Shown piece by piece: positions 1-13,610 of a DNA stretch of 64,000 nt. Both the position numbers and the translations under genes were made by a program. The notes beneath the pieces were generated by a model, which had not been told where the DNA came from, searched no databases, and saw only the letters and a program-made list of their open reading frames with translations. Source of the DNA: Motacilla alba alba (Eukaryota > Chordata > Aves > Passeriformes > Motacillidae); contig NC_052027.1 of assembly GCF_015832195.1 (NCBI RefSeq), positions 8,118,149 through 8,182,148 of the forward strand. Reading direction: 5' to 3'. How positions within the stretch are numbered: position 1 is the stretch's first letter; each line of letters opens with the position of its first letter.

Positions 1-3000
1 TGGGTTTCTTGCTTTCTCTCTCCCTTTAGTATGCAAAGCTGTAAAAAAATTAAGTCTAGGAGTTATTTTTGCTGCTACTGCCTTATATGTGAAATAATGA
101 CGCCTTACCTTGGACTGCTTAGCAAAGTTGTGATCGAGTAAGGGCTGTGCTGCAGGGTGTGAAGAAATGAAGGAGTGATGAAATCAGGAGGTAAGTCACA
201 GCCCAGATTTCTTGCTGCCTTGTGGTTTTCCTTACGTGCTTGTTCTCAGTGGATTCCTGCACAGGTATTGAACTGAAAAACTGCAGGTATAGAAGCCATA
301 AAGAACTTCATGGTTTTTGAAATTGGGAGACATTTAAAATCAGTTTTATTACCTTTTGTGATTCACTTTAGAACATATTTCTGTAGTGTCATATAAATAT
401 TTGAAAAATATCAAGTGGAAATGAAGAACTACTGGTGCTTGATTTTGTAATGTGTGTTTTCTAGAAGTCGAAAACAACTCAGCACTGGCTGTTCATGGCA
501 TTCTTTTGGGGAGCCAAGATAATGAGAAACACATAAGGAACAGTCTGGAAATTCTGCCTTTGGATGTTTTGAAAGATACTTCAAGGGAGTTTTTTGATCT
601 TGTGCCTTTTAGGAAGATGTGTGGCATTGGTCTCCTGTCTTCTCTAAACCTCCACACCCCTCAAAAATTTTAAACAGTAAAACACACAGCAAAAATAGAA
701 TTTTCAAGAGCTGACTGACTGAAGAGATTTTCTTATTTGAGGAATTTTTATATGTTCTTTTATGAAAATAGGATATATCCCAGTAAAGCTAACTTTCTAA
801 ACTGCTGGGAAATAGTCACAGATATCCTTTTTGGGTTTGTTATTTTACTTTTTAAAAATATTTTTTAAAATAATAGTTCTAGCATAATTCCATGTACTAT
901 CAATTAAAAGGGGGGAAAAATTACTGGAATTTCCAGGGCTGCAACAGGGATGGAAGAATGAATTACTCTACTGTTTGCAAGAAGTCTTAAATCTGAACAT
1001 TTCAGGTGAAGTCACATCCTTCAAAATTAAATGTACAAACCTTTCATCTCCTTAGGAGCCATAAATCCATACAGAAAGCACTTCCTTTGTGAGCAGGGTT
1101 GAAGACATCTGCTCCACACCAGCAGCTCAGGCAGTGAGTGGGATTACAGATTTGTAATGTAATGGCCTAAGAGACCTATTTTAATATGGCTAAGAAAAAA
1201 AGTAAAGTATAATTTCTTTTTATCCTCTCATAAGAGTTTAATTACAAAGGTTTTGTTTTCTTGAGGCAATCCTAATCCTGGCAGTACAGTAGGAGTAGAA
1301 TAAATTGGTGTGAAACATGCATGGTAAAAAGGGCAAAATCTTGCACCTTTTAAAAATGTTTAGTTTTTGGTGTTTTTCTCTGGAGCTGTTAAAACAAATT
1401 TCACTATAAAAATTATAAGTATTAGAAACTCAGAATATCTCAAAATCTGCCATCTTTCTTAAAAGCAAGTTACAGAAATCTCGTTTGGGGGAAGGAAATC
1501 TCATCTATCACAATACTTACTTTGATGAAATGTGTAGATATTAATGGAAATCTAAAAGAAAGAAAATAAGCAGTTGTGGTGATGTAAATAATGTGATAGC
1601 AAATTTCACCACACTTTCTTTTTAGACTTTTTTTTTTTTTTTGAGTAGTATTACTTACTTTAGTGTTGAATTTAAATCAAGCAAACAGTTTGGTAGTTTG
1701 AGCTCTGAGTTGTGCTGTGTCTGGAATGAGTTGGTTCAGGGAAAGTGTTGTTTTGGTTGATTGTATGGAAAGCTACACATTTTTGATCAAAACAGCCATT
1801 AGTTTACTGCTGTTTCCCAGCAGTACTAATGATGAACGGACTTTTTTATGATGAACTCACTTTTTTTAGGTTTCTGTTTGACTGGTGGGGAAGTTCTCAA
1901 AGCATCATTACTGTTCAAGCACAAGTGTTGTGTTCCTGCAAAGGGGCAAATCCTGGGACAGAGTGATCAGCTCCTTGTTGGGGCTGGCACGTAAGCTCTG
2001 CAGAAGGCTGGATTCCCTTCCCAGCTCTGCCAGTAACTTTTCTTTCTTTTATCTTTGTCTCAGAAGCTCAGGAATGGCAGTGCTGTTCCCACAAGGCTGA
2101 GCAGATATTTTCTGATCCCAAAAAGTCTGGCATTTGACACTGCAAATAGAATAGGAATGGAAATACTTGTAGGATGCTCTGACATGCTCATTGTTACCTA
2201 CGACATCATCATCATAAACATTCTTAAATACCGGGAAAAAGCATGATGCTTTTAAAAATAGCATGGCAGACAGGACACCCTTTCAGCCAAAACAAGATCT
2301 GAGAGATGCAGATTGAACTACCTTGTGATTCATCCCCAAAGCCTAGTATTAATAGTACCTGATATTTCATAATTTGTTCAGACTTCGCTCTTAAAGAAGA
2401 GAAAATTGTGTGGGTTCCAGATAGGTTCTGCTGCTCACTGCAAAAGTGTAATGCTCTGCTTTGTATTGCCCTGCTTAGGTCATTCCTTCTTCTTAGATCC
2501 ATATGGTACTCTTTAAAAATTAAAAATCTTCCTGAAGAATAACTTTTAAAGTAAACTTTCACAGATGGATTTTGGTAAGATGTCAACAAACATGACCTTT
2601 CAATCTCTAGTGCAAATGGCAATAAAACCCAAGCCTATCTAATCTGCCTGCAAATAGCTGTAGCTTCACTGATCTAGTCTAATCAAAGGAACAAGCCCAC
2701 AGGGGTTTAAAGGATTTCTTGCTGTTGCTGCAGCCATTAATTTAATTGCTAGAGTACGGTGAACTCTCAGAGTACAGTAAATGTTTGGATCTGCAGGGGG
2801 ATAAACAGCTGAACCCTTGGAAATAAAATCTAAAGCAAATAGGGTTTTCTCTGCAATTAGTGTTGTCTTAAAGTATGTCTTAAAAGCAGGCCCCAGTAGA
2901 GCTGACATGAGTTATCATCTGCATTTCCATGTGATGTATCACCGGTTATTCCAACATGTCCTGCAGGAACTCCAGTGAATTGCCTGCAACTGCCAAGTGA

Positions 3001-6000
3001 AATGCTGAGCAATAACAAGTGGCAGGAGTGCACGTGGGGGTGGTAACACTTATTCCATCATCTGCCTGGCTGCTGCCATCCTTGTCCTCCTAAAGTCTCC
3101 GTTTTGGGATGCTTTTCACCCCAAGGATGAATTTTCAAGGTGCTCCTGTACTTTTTAATTACATTTAAAGGTAATTACTATACAGGGCAGAGATTAAATT
3201 ATTAGTGGAATGTAAAAAACTGATGATATGGATGAAAAGGACTTCTTGAACACTCTCAACTGTGCAGGTCTAAAGTGATTCCAAATTGAGGAAGGTGTCT
3301 GAATTTCAATTTTATGTGGTGCTTCTCAGGGCAGAGTTACCTTCCTTTCAATCTCAAAGATATTTTGCTTTTGGTATTAATATTAATAGAAGCATGGCTT
3401 TAGCAGTTGTTGTATAAAGTGTCTTTTTGTTTTAATCAAGAACAGAAAATGAATGTTTTTTCCAGGAAAAATTGTTTCTCTGTAAAAGTCTGAGCAATTT
3501 ACTGGTCAGCAAAGTTGGGTGCTTTCCCTTTTGGCAATGCATATTCCCACTTATGGAATGATGAATCAATTTCATTTAATAATGAGAATTGGCTTGAGGC
3601 AAAGCCAAGCTTAGAATAAAACAAAAGAGATCCTTATTGGGTTAGAGTTTAAATTGCCCTCTACCCACTCTGCATCCTAGCTCTAACATGGCTCCTTTAG
3701 CTGCCCTCTTGCTGGCAGATGTAGGACTGGGGAAAGTCACCGTCCAGCCTGTGGAGATCATGGGACAGAGGAGAGTTGTATGAAGATGCAAATGTTCATC
3801 ATGAAAGGAGTAGAATTTAAAATCACTTGTATCTGGAAATGCAGAATGCCAAGTACAGCCGTAGGTTCTTAAGATGTTTGAGTGAGATTTTCAGATATTT
3901 TGATGAGCAAGGACTTACATTCATGACTCTGAATTCTAATTAATTGGTGAGCAATAAATACTGAAGATTCAAGTGTAGCTTCCAGTGCTGCCAAATATTT
4001 AGAAGAAACAAAGTTTTTCATGCTATCTTTTTAGTGAGGAGTGTAGGAGTACAGAAGCAATAAGGCATTTATGTGTATTCTTTCTTTTTAATGGAAAATT
4101 GAATATCCCCTTTTGGTTTCCCATTGACAACCACGAACCCCACTGGAATTTCATCATAATGAAGGACAGGCAGTTTAGTGCTTCCTCCCAGCTTCACAAT
4201 GTCATGTGGGTCATCCCTTGCCATGTACCTTAGGCAATGTTATGAAATGTATTTCTCAATGGGCTTGGGTAATCCAGCAGAATTATTAATGAGAAGGCTA
4301 AAAAAACCCTCTACAAGTTGGCAAGTTTATTTATAGATCAAATGTGACCACTGAAATGCAGGAAATATTGAGGGAAAACTGTTACTACCTGCCTCTAACA
4401 GTGTGATCCAAATTAAGGTCTTTTATAAATGTACAATTGAAACAACCCCTGCCTTGCCAGTAGAACCTCCCCTGTGTGGAGCTCTCCATTGATTCAGGCA
4501 TGTTTTTCTTTAATGCAAATGGCTTTCCAGTGTAGTCATTCAATGAGCAGCATTGCATCAGCAGGTGCCAAAATGGGGCTTGGCAGCTTTTTTTGCAGTA
4601 CTGTGCAGTTCTCAGGGGCACACACTTTGTGCATCAGATGTGTGACATTTTCTGTCAGCAATGTAACAGATAAGGATAGGCTTTAAGCAGTGTTTAAGCA
4701 CTAAAGATGCAGCTGACTATCCAACAATTTCAATGTTACTTTGGTGAATATTAATTTTTAATGAAAACCTTTTGTAGTTCTGTCTGACCACAGCCAATAT
4801 TTCTAAAAAGAGAAGCATGAAGTATCAGTTAAAGCCATTTGGTGACACTTTAATCCATGGAGCGTACGTGCTTTTTGTTTGTGTTGTGCTGCTCCAGAAA
4901 GGAATGAATTTCTATAAACTGGTATTGAAATCTAGGGCTACATTATCAATGTACTTAAAATCAGTCAGGTATAGAAGTAAGAAAATTCCAACAGTGCCCT
5001 AATTTTTTTAAAAAAAGGTTTGCCCAGGCATGTGGTAATTAAACTGTCCATGACCGCATGTAATTACATCATTATGTACACAGTCCTGTTTCTGTAATTT
5101 GGATCATTGGAGGGCAAAGTGTCACAATCTCTCTAATGATGTTTAATTCCATTCTAACATTTCCTAGAGGAATTGCTTTGAGTTTACTTTCAAACCACAA
5201 AACTTAGGAAACCCCTTGAAGTTTGTGGGAATTATGTTAAGTTACAGCTACTTTTCTGAACTGGTTTGATCATGCCATCACTGGTTGCCATACCTTCTGA
5301 TCTGTCTCTTTGATTCTAACAGGCAACATTTAGAGTAACCTACTTCTCCCAGATTTTCTCAGTACTTTTAGGAGCCTGAATATGGGTTGAAGTGATTTCA
5401 TTTCAACACGAATACGTTCTTTAATTATTTTATTTTTTTATTACTTTTTTAATTACTTAAGAACTTCTATGTGTTAGTATGACTTTTTGCAGTGAAGTAC
5501 AATATAGCAATTGCCATTGGACTCTTTATGGAAATCTACAAAATAATCTAGTTTGGATTTTTTTGTTTATGCTGTGCTGTCATTTGTTCTGTTTAAAAAA
5601 ATGAGAAGGGTGTATGTGAAAAAAAAGGGAGTTCCTTGAGAGCTATAAATATAAATGTGGGGTTTTCCCCCTCAGTTAAGATTTTTTCACTTTGCAGAAA
5701 TGTTTTCAAATTAATTATATTCCTAGAATAATAATTCAGAAGGTTTGTGATTAATTACTACTGTTCTGCCATTAAATCTCAAGATATTTAAAGACACTCT
5801 TTCTCATAGTTGGATTCATCATATGAAATGAGTAACTGCAGGGTTTTTTAATAAAAGATTTAATCTTGGTTGCTCCTAAGAGTCTGACCATTGAATTCAG
5901 TAGGCTTTGAATCAAGATGTAGAATAGGATAAGGAGCTGCACTGAATCTCACTGGATGCGAGGTCAGGTCTCTGGTCTTTCAGTGACCGGATTGGGTGCT

Positions 6001-6290
6001 GAAATGATTTTTGCCTCTTCCTCCCTCATTTTCTCTGTTTCAGCGATAGTGACACTATAATCACAGTCCCTGAAAGCTCCAAGAACTCAGATTAGTTTCT
6101 GAAATGACGTTGTGGAAGAAGTGGCAGTTTCTCCATGGATGACAGAGTGTGCCTAAAGCAGCAGGAGGGCTAATTAGGCAGAATCTAAGCCTCTGTGTCT
6201 CTGTTTCTCCTTATATGAGAGCAGAATAATTGTTCCACTTCCCGCCCATGTTTTTAAAAATGCACTCATTAAAATGTAACCTTTTTGAGA
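1..6290. other. Gene-free AT-rich stretch
   Basis: No gene is recognised. Open frames here are at most about 130 codons (for example 2224-2622 on the minus strand), match no family I know, and lack a convincing splice context. Short T and A runs occur (about 1627-1642). A block near 5010-5170 carries two TAATTA homeodomain cores (5036-5041 and 5061-5066) in otherwise complex sequence and could be a conserved non-coding element. The rest shows no repeat or RNA gene that I can name. Confidence 0.7.
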
Positions 6291-6298
6291 CAGACTCT

Positions 6299-6327
6299 CC
6301 CTTATTATGCATGAAGCATAATAAGGG
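6299..6327. repeat. Perfect 12-bp inverted repeat (hairpin)
   Basis: The arm CCCTTATTATGC (6299-6310) and its exact reverse complement GCATAATAAGGG (6316-6327) flank a 5-base loop (6311-6315). Just outside, AGACT (about 6292-6296) can pair with AGTCT (about 6337-6341) across an asymmetric internal loop, which would lengthen the stem. It is too short and AT-rich for a typical microRNA precursor. It could be a remnant of a palindromic element or a chance hairpin. Confidence 0.75.
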
Positions 6328-9300
6328 GCTATTTTTAGTCTAAATTAATAGACAAATCAAAAAATATTTTGGGTTTAAAAAATGAATAAAATTAGTTAGT
6401 TTCTTAAGCAGACAAATGCTTACTCTGGAAGCCAGAGAGATATTTTGAAATTTTTATACAAAGGTTTTATTTTTAAAAATGCATAAAATACCAGTAGCAG
6501 TTTGCATTGAGAAGAAAAGTTATCTACCAGGTAGTTTGATTCCTTCAAGAAAACTGGTAGCTCTCCAGTGGTCTGTCTATAATTGGCCTCTTGGGATGTC
6601 TGCTTTGTTTTTTGTGTAGTGGACAGGGTGAGCATGATGCCCAATTATTAACTAGCACTAGCCAACAGAACAATCGTGTTTAAAAAAAATCTTGATGCTT
6701 TTCCCAGGCTTAATAATAGTGTCTGTTTGTTATATGTTGGCTCCTAGGGACACAACCTGGAAATCAGGAGTGCTATTAAACTAATTACAACACAGACCAA
6801 AACATGTTCTTGCCCCAAAAGGATGAGAGTGCAGAATATACACAAATTGTATATGGTTCCTTTAATAGTGGTGTGTATGAACAGTAAATATTCCATTTGT
6901 CCCTGCCCTTTCTATTTATGAAACTTTGCAGATACAAAGACAAAAACTGAAAGAAAATTACTTTTCCCTACCAGATTTGAAAGTTAGGGGCAAACCAGTG
7001 CTTATGGAAAGACAATTCATTGTTGAAGTGCCAGGAAGACATATTCATTTACTAGAAAGCATCAAAGTGGACAAGAGGCACTGCTGGACAAACAAGGCTT
7101 CCCAGATTCCTTGTAAACATACTGTAAAATGTCCTAGCAACTTGTTAGGTGAGAGAGGATGGCAGCTTTCAAATGCCAAGGAATCACTGAAATGCATATT
7201 GGCTACAGGAAGAAAAATGAGATAGCATGGGCTTTTAAAACTTGGAAAGGTTTCGACTGCCAGGCTTGGAATAATCAAGGAATTTATTTCATAGTGAACA
7301 TACTAGACATATAAGAAGGCAAGAAAGCTTACAAAGACTTTATAAGAAATATTTAGCACAAAATGAGGAGTAGATAAGCCAAGCATCCCAGGAAGAGAAT
7401 AATTAGAAGAAAGCCAGCAGTCTAAAGACAAACAATTAGAAACTGGCATACATCCAGCTGCTGTAAAGTCAGATTATTTTAGGGCAAGAAATATACCACT
7501 GTATACTGAAATTACAGTCAGCTTATCTTAAGCAGCAGCTTGTATCCAGGCAGTGTGTGGTGTTCTGCTCTGAACAAACAGAAACCATATCTCATTGGCA
7601 AAAGAATCAAAGATAAATTTGTGTGCAGAGGTGCTACTCATCAGGAATTATGTATTTCAACAGACAAATTCTTCAGGATGCTGATATTGTATGTAATAGG
7701 GGGAGAAAGAGAGAATTTTGGGGTTAGACAAACATCATACAGCTACTTCAAGAGTGCACTTTGTAAAAATCTTAAAATGCTCTCTGAGTGAAGATCTTGT
7801 TTCCACCAGTGTTACCTGGCACAGAGTGAGGTCTTGGTGAGCTTTTGGGGGAGCTGTCAGTAAACTTATGCTGTTTCAAACTGTGCCTAATGAAATATGT
7901 GCTCTTAGTGCTTTCCTAGAGAAGTTCATTATTCACTTGAAGAACAAGTTCAACAACATGAAAGCACCTCTGTCCCTCTCTGCTGCTTCCAAAGAGAGCT
8001 TCTGGTGTGATTATTCCAAATATATTTCACCTTTGACCTCAGAGTAAGATTGACATGGTTCTTCGTATTGTCAAGAACCTTCTTGTATGGCTGTGGAGAA
8101 GGTGAGAAGAGTTATAAGCATGTGGTTTCAGCTGTGTCTTGCAGGTAATAAAGGCTAACATGCTGCCCTGGTAGTGTTTCATAAGCTTTTTCTGAATTTT
8201 TATTATATCAGTTCTTAAAATACAAACATCAGTTTATAATATACAGAAGAGTGGCTGAAACGATCAATACAGAAGTTGCCTAGCAGTGATGGTTTAAAAG
8301 AATGGGACAGGCCATTATGGATAGGAGGAGGCTGAAGAGAACATCATGGTTTACAAACTTCCCAAGAGGCATGGCAGATTTGAAAAAAAAGTGAAAAGCA
8401 TATATTTTCCTCTCTTCACTTCATGCTGAATTTCTATATCCACATCCTTTCCTCTAGACTTTGACCTGAATGCTGCATATGGTGTTCCTGGGATTTCTCC
8501 TCACACAGCATTTCAGAGCATTAATAAATCTGCACTATGCATTCCCTGTTCCCTCCACTCTCTGCCTTGTCCTTCTCTTCCTGTTCTTTGAAGTAACAAA
8601 AGGTCTAAAATAGAATTGTTCCAGTGGTATATTTTTCTCTCCCCCCACCTGCTCCTCTAAAAAGCAGTTGCTTCCTGAAAAGCATGTCAGGAGCAACAAG
8701 CTTGCTGTCAGGCACCAGCATTCCCTGGCTTCGTTAGTTCTGCAGCCACAGACAGCACATATTGGAAAAGCACATGCCACATCACCAAACTGCCTTCCCT
8801 CAGGGTCAGCTGCAAGCCACTTTTACATATCTGAGCTTGTTTTCAACTTATTTTCCATTCTTGTCATGGTTATTTCTATTTCACATTATATCATTGCAGG
8901 TAATACTTTAATATCTAATAGACAAATGGCCCATTCTCAGAAATTATTCCTGTATTTAAGAGTTTTTTTATTTAAATATGACAATGTTTTGCCAAAATAA
9001 CAACTCTCAGAGTCCTTTCTGCTAGGTCAATCTTGAAAGCATTAATTGTAATCTCAGCAGCAGGAAACTTGTTCCAATGCAGTCAATGGAAGAATATCTG
9101 TCATTCTGTAAATCACTTTAATAACAGGGGCCTTTTCATCCTCAGTAAGTAAAGCCATTATTATTACCAGAAAAATAACGTCTTATTTGCTGGATACGGC
9201 TTGTCATGCTGTGTGAAGTCCAAACACAACTATTGAAGGCTGCAAGGAAGAGGAGTGCCATCCTTCCAAGATAACTCAATCTTGTCTTGTCTCTAGAAAT

Positions 9301-9824
9301 ACATAAAACCTAGAACAAGATGGTTATTGCAGAGTCAGTCAGGAGTTAGGAAATAGCAGAATTAAAATATTTTACAGTTTTTTGGTTCCCGTGTATACAC
9401 ACCAGCTCTAATTACATCACCAAACTATTTCTTGCTTTCAGATCTCTGTATCTTTCAGTATGCAGAAACAGTGGTGGAAGCTTCAGAAGCCGCTGTTGAG
9501 AGTTTTGCTTCCTTGCATGATTGAGTACATGGCCCTGGTTTTTATACACTGTGCTAGGACTATCTGCAGTATCATTTGCTTTATAGACTTTCCTGTGACA
9601 CTTATCAAATTGTAGGTACTTCACAGAAGTAGTGAACCTCTGCTCACACTCTCTGCTGAGAAACCATGCGATGGTTTTTATGTTCATTTGTCTTCATAGA
9701 GAAACAGTGAGCGTTAGCATCAGCTAATTTGGGAAACTCAATCTGAGTCATTATTTTTCAGAGCTCTGTTTCATGCAAAGTTCATATCTTCCTTTATTTG
9801 CAGCTATGAGAAATCTGAACCACA

Positions 9825-9880
9825 CAATTCAATAATTCAATATTTATGACAATTCAGTATTATGGCAATTCAATAATTGC
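9825..9880. repeat. Degenerate tandem repeat around CAATTCAATA
   Basis: The word CAATTCA recurs three times at intervals of roughly 17-25 bases, with intervening TATTTATGA and TATTATGG segments that also resemble each other. This looks like a short, decayed local duplication. Confidence 0.5.
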
Positions 9881-12727
9881 ACCACAACCACAACATGCAG
9901 GTTTTATTTCTAGATAGGGCACAATCCTCCTATGCCATTCCCTTTAGATGGTCTCTGTCCTTTCCTCTCATGTCACTTTGCTATCTGGCCGGATTTTCCC
10001 TCGCTCAATCCTTTTCAAAGTCTTCACACTTCTTTGTTTTCCTTTCTTCTCCTCTTCTTCTCTTGGTCTCTGAGCTCTTAACAGGATGAAGAAGCTTAAC
10101 TGCTTATATTCTTGTGCTGCAAGGTGTAGTCTGACCACTTAGTTAAATTCTCCCCCATGGTTTGGGGCAGTTTTTAGTGGCAGCAGAATCAAGAAGTTCC
10201 TCCATGAGAGGTGTGGTGGGGGTACAAGCAGTTTCATCTCATGAGAAATGTGTGGGCAAAATAAACCTGGGGATGATTTTTAAGATCAGAGCTGATCCTT
10301 TAATTTAGCACTAGGAGCTGTGAAAGCATCAAACCGCAACAGAGGGAGGCTGTGTGGTGATGTATTTATTTGACTGAGGTGTTGGAATGGCAGTCTCCAG
10401 CTGGCTTTATTGCACATCCAAATGGAGAGGGATTTTTGGCAGATGCCCAGTGAGCTCCTTCTTCCCACTGTTCATGCCTAAAGTGCAGGAGGGTAATCAA
10501 AGAAAAGGTCACCAAACCTTTAAAATAGGTAAAAGAATGTTATCCACCATAAAGCCCACTAACCAAAATAGCCCCAAAGGTTGGTCAAATGCCATCTGCT
10601 TGGAAACAATGGTGTTAGGCATTCAAAGAGGATTTAGTTGGATAATGAGACACATGCAGAAGCACAGCACATTTTTAACAGCTCTTTGCTGAAAAGGAAA
10701 TGTCCCAATGCTTTTAAAATATTTTAGTTTTTGGTTTTTTTTTTTTACAATGGGGTTGTAAGTGGGCAGTGCCAGTTCCTTTGGGCTTGAGACTGGAAAG
10801 GTCTGGATCCATTAATTCAGGGACTACAGTATAAAGAATGCCTGCATTTCCAGTGAAGTATCAGCATTGTAAAATTAAATATTTTATTACAGTGTAAAAT
10901 CTAGAAATTGGTAGTTTGAGGAACATGGCTGAGTCGAGAATTTTAGTACAGGTTTAATGTCATAACCATTAATTTGTTAAAAAGTGATAGATCTTTGTAA
11001 GCACAGTTCTGCTGGATGTGTTGTGTAGTACTGTAATTGTACATGCTTCTTTAGAATTGGGATGTGAATCATATTTACCTGTAGAATAAAATAATTTGAT
11101 TAGTGAACGTATACAAATAGTCCATTTTGCAAAACAGTCTATATAACAACAAAGCTTGGATTTTACCTCTTTGTTGCAGAAGGCACATTCTAGTTTGTCA
11201 GTGCATATTGGACAGTAAATCAATCCTCAGTAAAGATCTGCTTAGGATTTTTATTCCTTAGCAAATTCCTGCAGTCACTGTGATATTTTACACGGGATGG
11301 GCAGAGCAGGCAGCCAGAGTCACCTGGCAGGGCTTCTGCCAACTTTCACTGTAGCCCTTTGTGAGCTTCACTGCAAGCTTTATGTTCATGTGTGTGTGTC
11401 TGTGGAAAGGAGGGAAAAGAATTTGTGAGAGTGTGTGAGTTTGTGCATGGTAAATTTTCAAAACACTGTACAAAAAATTGGCAGCATTAAGGGAAAAGTT
11501 TCTGGAATAATATCAGTATGGTGCTTGGTTTCTAGAGTGTACTTCCAAGACCTTAGATTATTTCACTTAGGGTTGTTTTTTTTCCATTTCAAAATGAGGA
11601 TTAGTTCTAATACTCTTGTTGCTTTGCGTCCTAGTTATTTAACTCATCACGATACATGGAATATCTAAAACTTTGATTTTACTTTCTGATTCCATAATTG
11701 CAGGAAATAAATCATACTGGGCATTTAAAAAGTAAGACACTATTTAAAATAAGTTTAAAGTAAAATTGCTGATCTTGAGTGTCATGAAAATACCTGGTGA
11801 TGTTACAGGATGATACTGTGGAGATGAGATGTAAAGTTCATGGCTTTGGGAATGATGGGAGGTAATTGACAGTCAAACCCAAAGTTCTGCATTTCCCTCT
11901 GTCCTTTTCTCAGTGTTGCCTGTTTTTAAAGTGAATGGCCAGAAGGCTTTTCTAGGAACCTTTTTGTTAGGCTGTAACCATGAGATTGCTGTCTGTGTTT
12001 TATTTATTTGGTAAGAGAAATGGAGCATTAATCAAATATTTTTTGCAATTGACTGGTCTCCATAGTGAGAATACTGAAGGAATAACTGGGTTTGGGAGGA
12101 AATTTAGATGATAAATGAGCTGAATGCTCATATTGTGTCTTCTAGCCCTGTTCTAATCACTGTTCTAAGTGAGTCTGTGTGGGTTTTTTTAATCTTAAAT
12201 GAGGTAGGATTGTTTTTTTACTCTCTGCAGATGTGATTGTCTTTGAGAAGAGCATCTCCATTTATTTCTTACAAATTGCTAGTCGCAAATTTTATCTGCT
12301 GCTCTATTTTTGCATATAAACAACTTTAGATTTTCTTTCTATAAAAACACAATAACTTGAAACAACTTTTTGAACTGTATTGTACAAAGAAACAGATTTT
12401 TGTGAGGTTTAAACAGGACAAGTTCAATGAAATTACTTGTCATGAAGAATTTTGAGACAGTCTTAACTGTATTTGCAAAAAGATGCCAGAGGCATTTTTA
12501 AGTCCTCATGTTTTAAGTGCCCAAAATGCTGAACTACCCCACATAAAAACTTTACTTTTAAAAATAGCCAGTTATTAAATTTGAACAAATTCATTTGAAT
12601 AAATGGATAGATGCAAGACAGAAACTAGTTTCCTACTTCTAGAACTTAATTTATCTTCAGAAGATGCATGCAGTAACATTTTTCTTCTATGTGTTTTCTG
12701 AGTTAGAGCTTCTCAGTGTAAGTAAAT

Positions 12728-12766
12728 ATGTGTGTTTTTCTCATTGTATGTGTGTTTTTCTCATTT
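12728..12766. repeat. Two-copy 20-bp tandem repeat
   Basis: ATGTGTGTTTTTCTCATT occurs at 12728 and again at 12748, giving a perfect 18-base match with a period of 20. It looks like a recent replication-slippage duplication. Confidence 0.8.
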
Positions 12767-13587
12767 TCTCACTTGTTTTTCAGTGCATGAATATATTTAT
12801 AAACTCTTGTAGCTTTACAACTTTTTCCATAATGGCAGAAAAAATATTGCTACTAAGTAAATCTGTATAAAGCAATATTTTACTTCTTTTGCTTTAATAA
12901 GATTGTGTACACCCTTATTGAAAATCCCTACAGGATAAGTTTGGACTTTGAGTATCTGCAAGCACTGCAGAGCATTTCAGGGAATACCTCTACAAGACCT
13001 CTTCAAGAGGTCCCTTGGGCTAAGTACAATCATGATTAAGCTGAAATCCTGCTTAGATAAAGGCTGGAATTGTTTCAGCACCTTTGTTTTCTTCCAGAGC
13101 TGTTTTGTGCAGCTGAACATACTGAAGTAGCCATTTAAGGAAAGGGAAGGAGTAAGTTTTCACGGTGTGGAGGACTCTTGGAGTAGCAGTCTGGCTCCAG
13201 AGAATGCAGTAGAGCAGCAAGAGCTGTGAGACTGACAGGACTCCACCAGCCAAGGGGTCTGTGATAGATCTCCAGGGAGTAGAGAGAGGCAAGTCAATGT
13301 TGATATCTGGGCTTAGGGAAGGGCATTTTAAGTTTGAGCTGTACCATTTAAAGGGAACTGGCCCTACCTTCAACTTTTTTGAAGCAGGTTCTTGTTTTCT
13401 TTTTTCCTTTCTTATAGGTACCCAGAATAAATATTTGATGTCAGATTGAATTAACCATGTTGTGCTGAATTGAGAAAATGTTGTGCCACTTCATTTAAGT
13501 CTGTTGGGGAAAAACAAGATAAATAATGAAATAACTTAATCTAAAGCAGTTTGGGGTTCTTCAGTGTGTTGTTTGCTTGGTGTTTGA

Positions 13588-13610
13588 TTTTTTTTTTTTT
13601 TTTTTTTTTT
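13588..13610. repeat. Poly-T tract (T23)
   Basis: An uninterrupted run of 23 T. No target-site duplication or element body is recognisable next to it, so it is called a simple homopolymer. Confidence 0.9.

Larger units (their letters stand above)
6330..13587. other. Gene-free stretch with minor local repeats
   Basis: No gene is recognised. The open frame at 6926-7225 (99 codons) needs a non-ATG start and resembles nothing known to me. Two small degenerate tandem repeats (9825-9880 and 12728-12766) are listed separately. Short homopolymers such as the T run near 10738-10746 are present. Otherwise it is unique-looking AT-rich sequence. Confidence 0.7.

Noticed and set aside
2224..2622. 132-codon minus-strand open frame
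   Set aside because: No recognisable domain; length within chance expectation.
6926..7225. 99-codon basic open frame
   Set aside because: It starts at a TTG rather than ATG, resembles no known protein, and is overlapped by a minus-strand frame.
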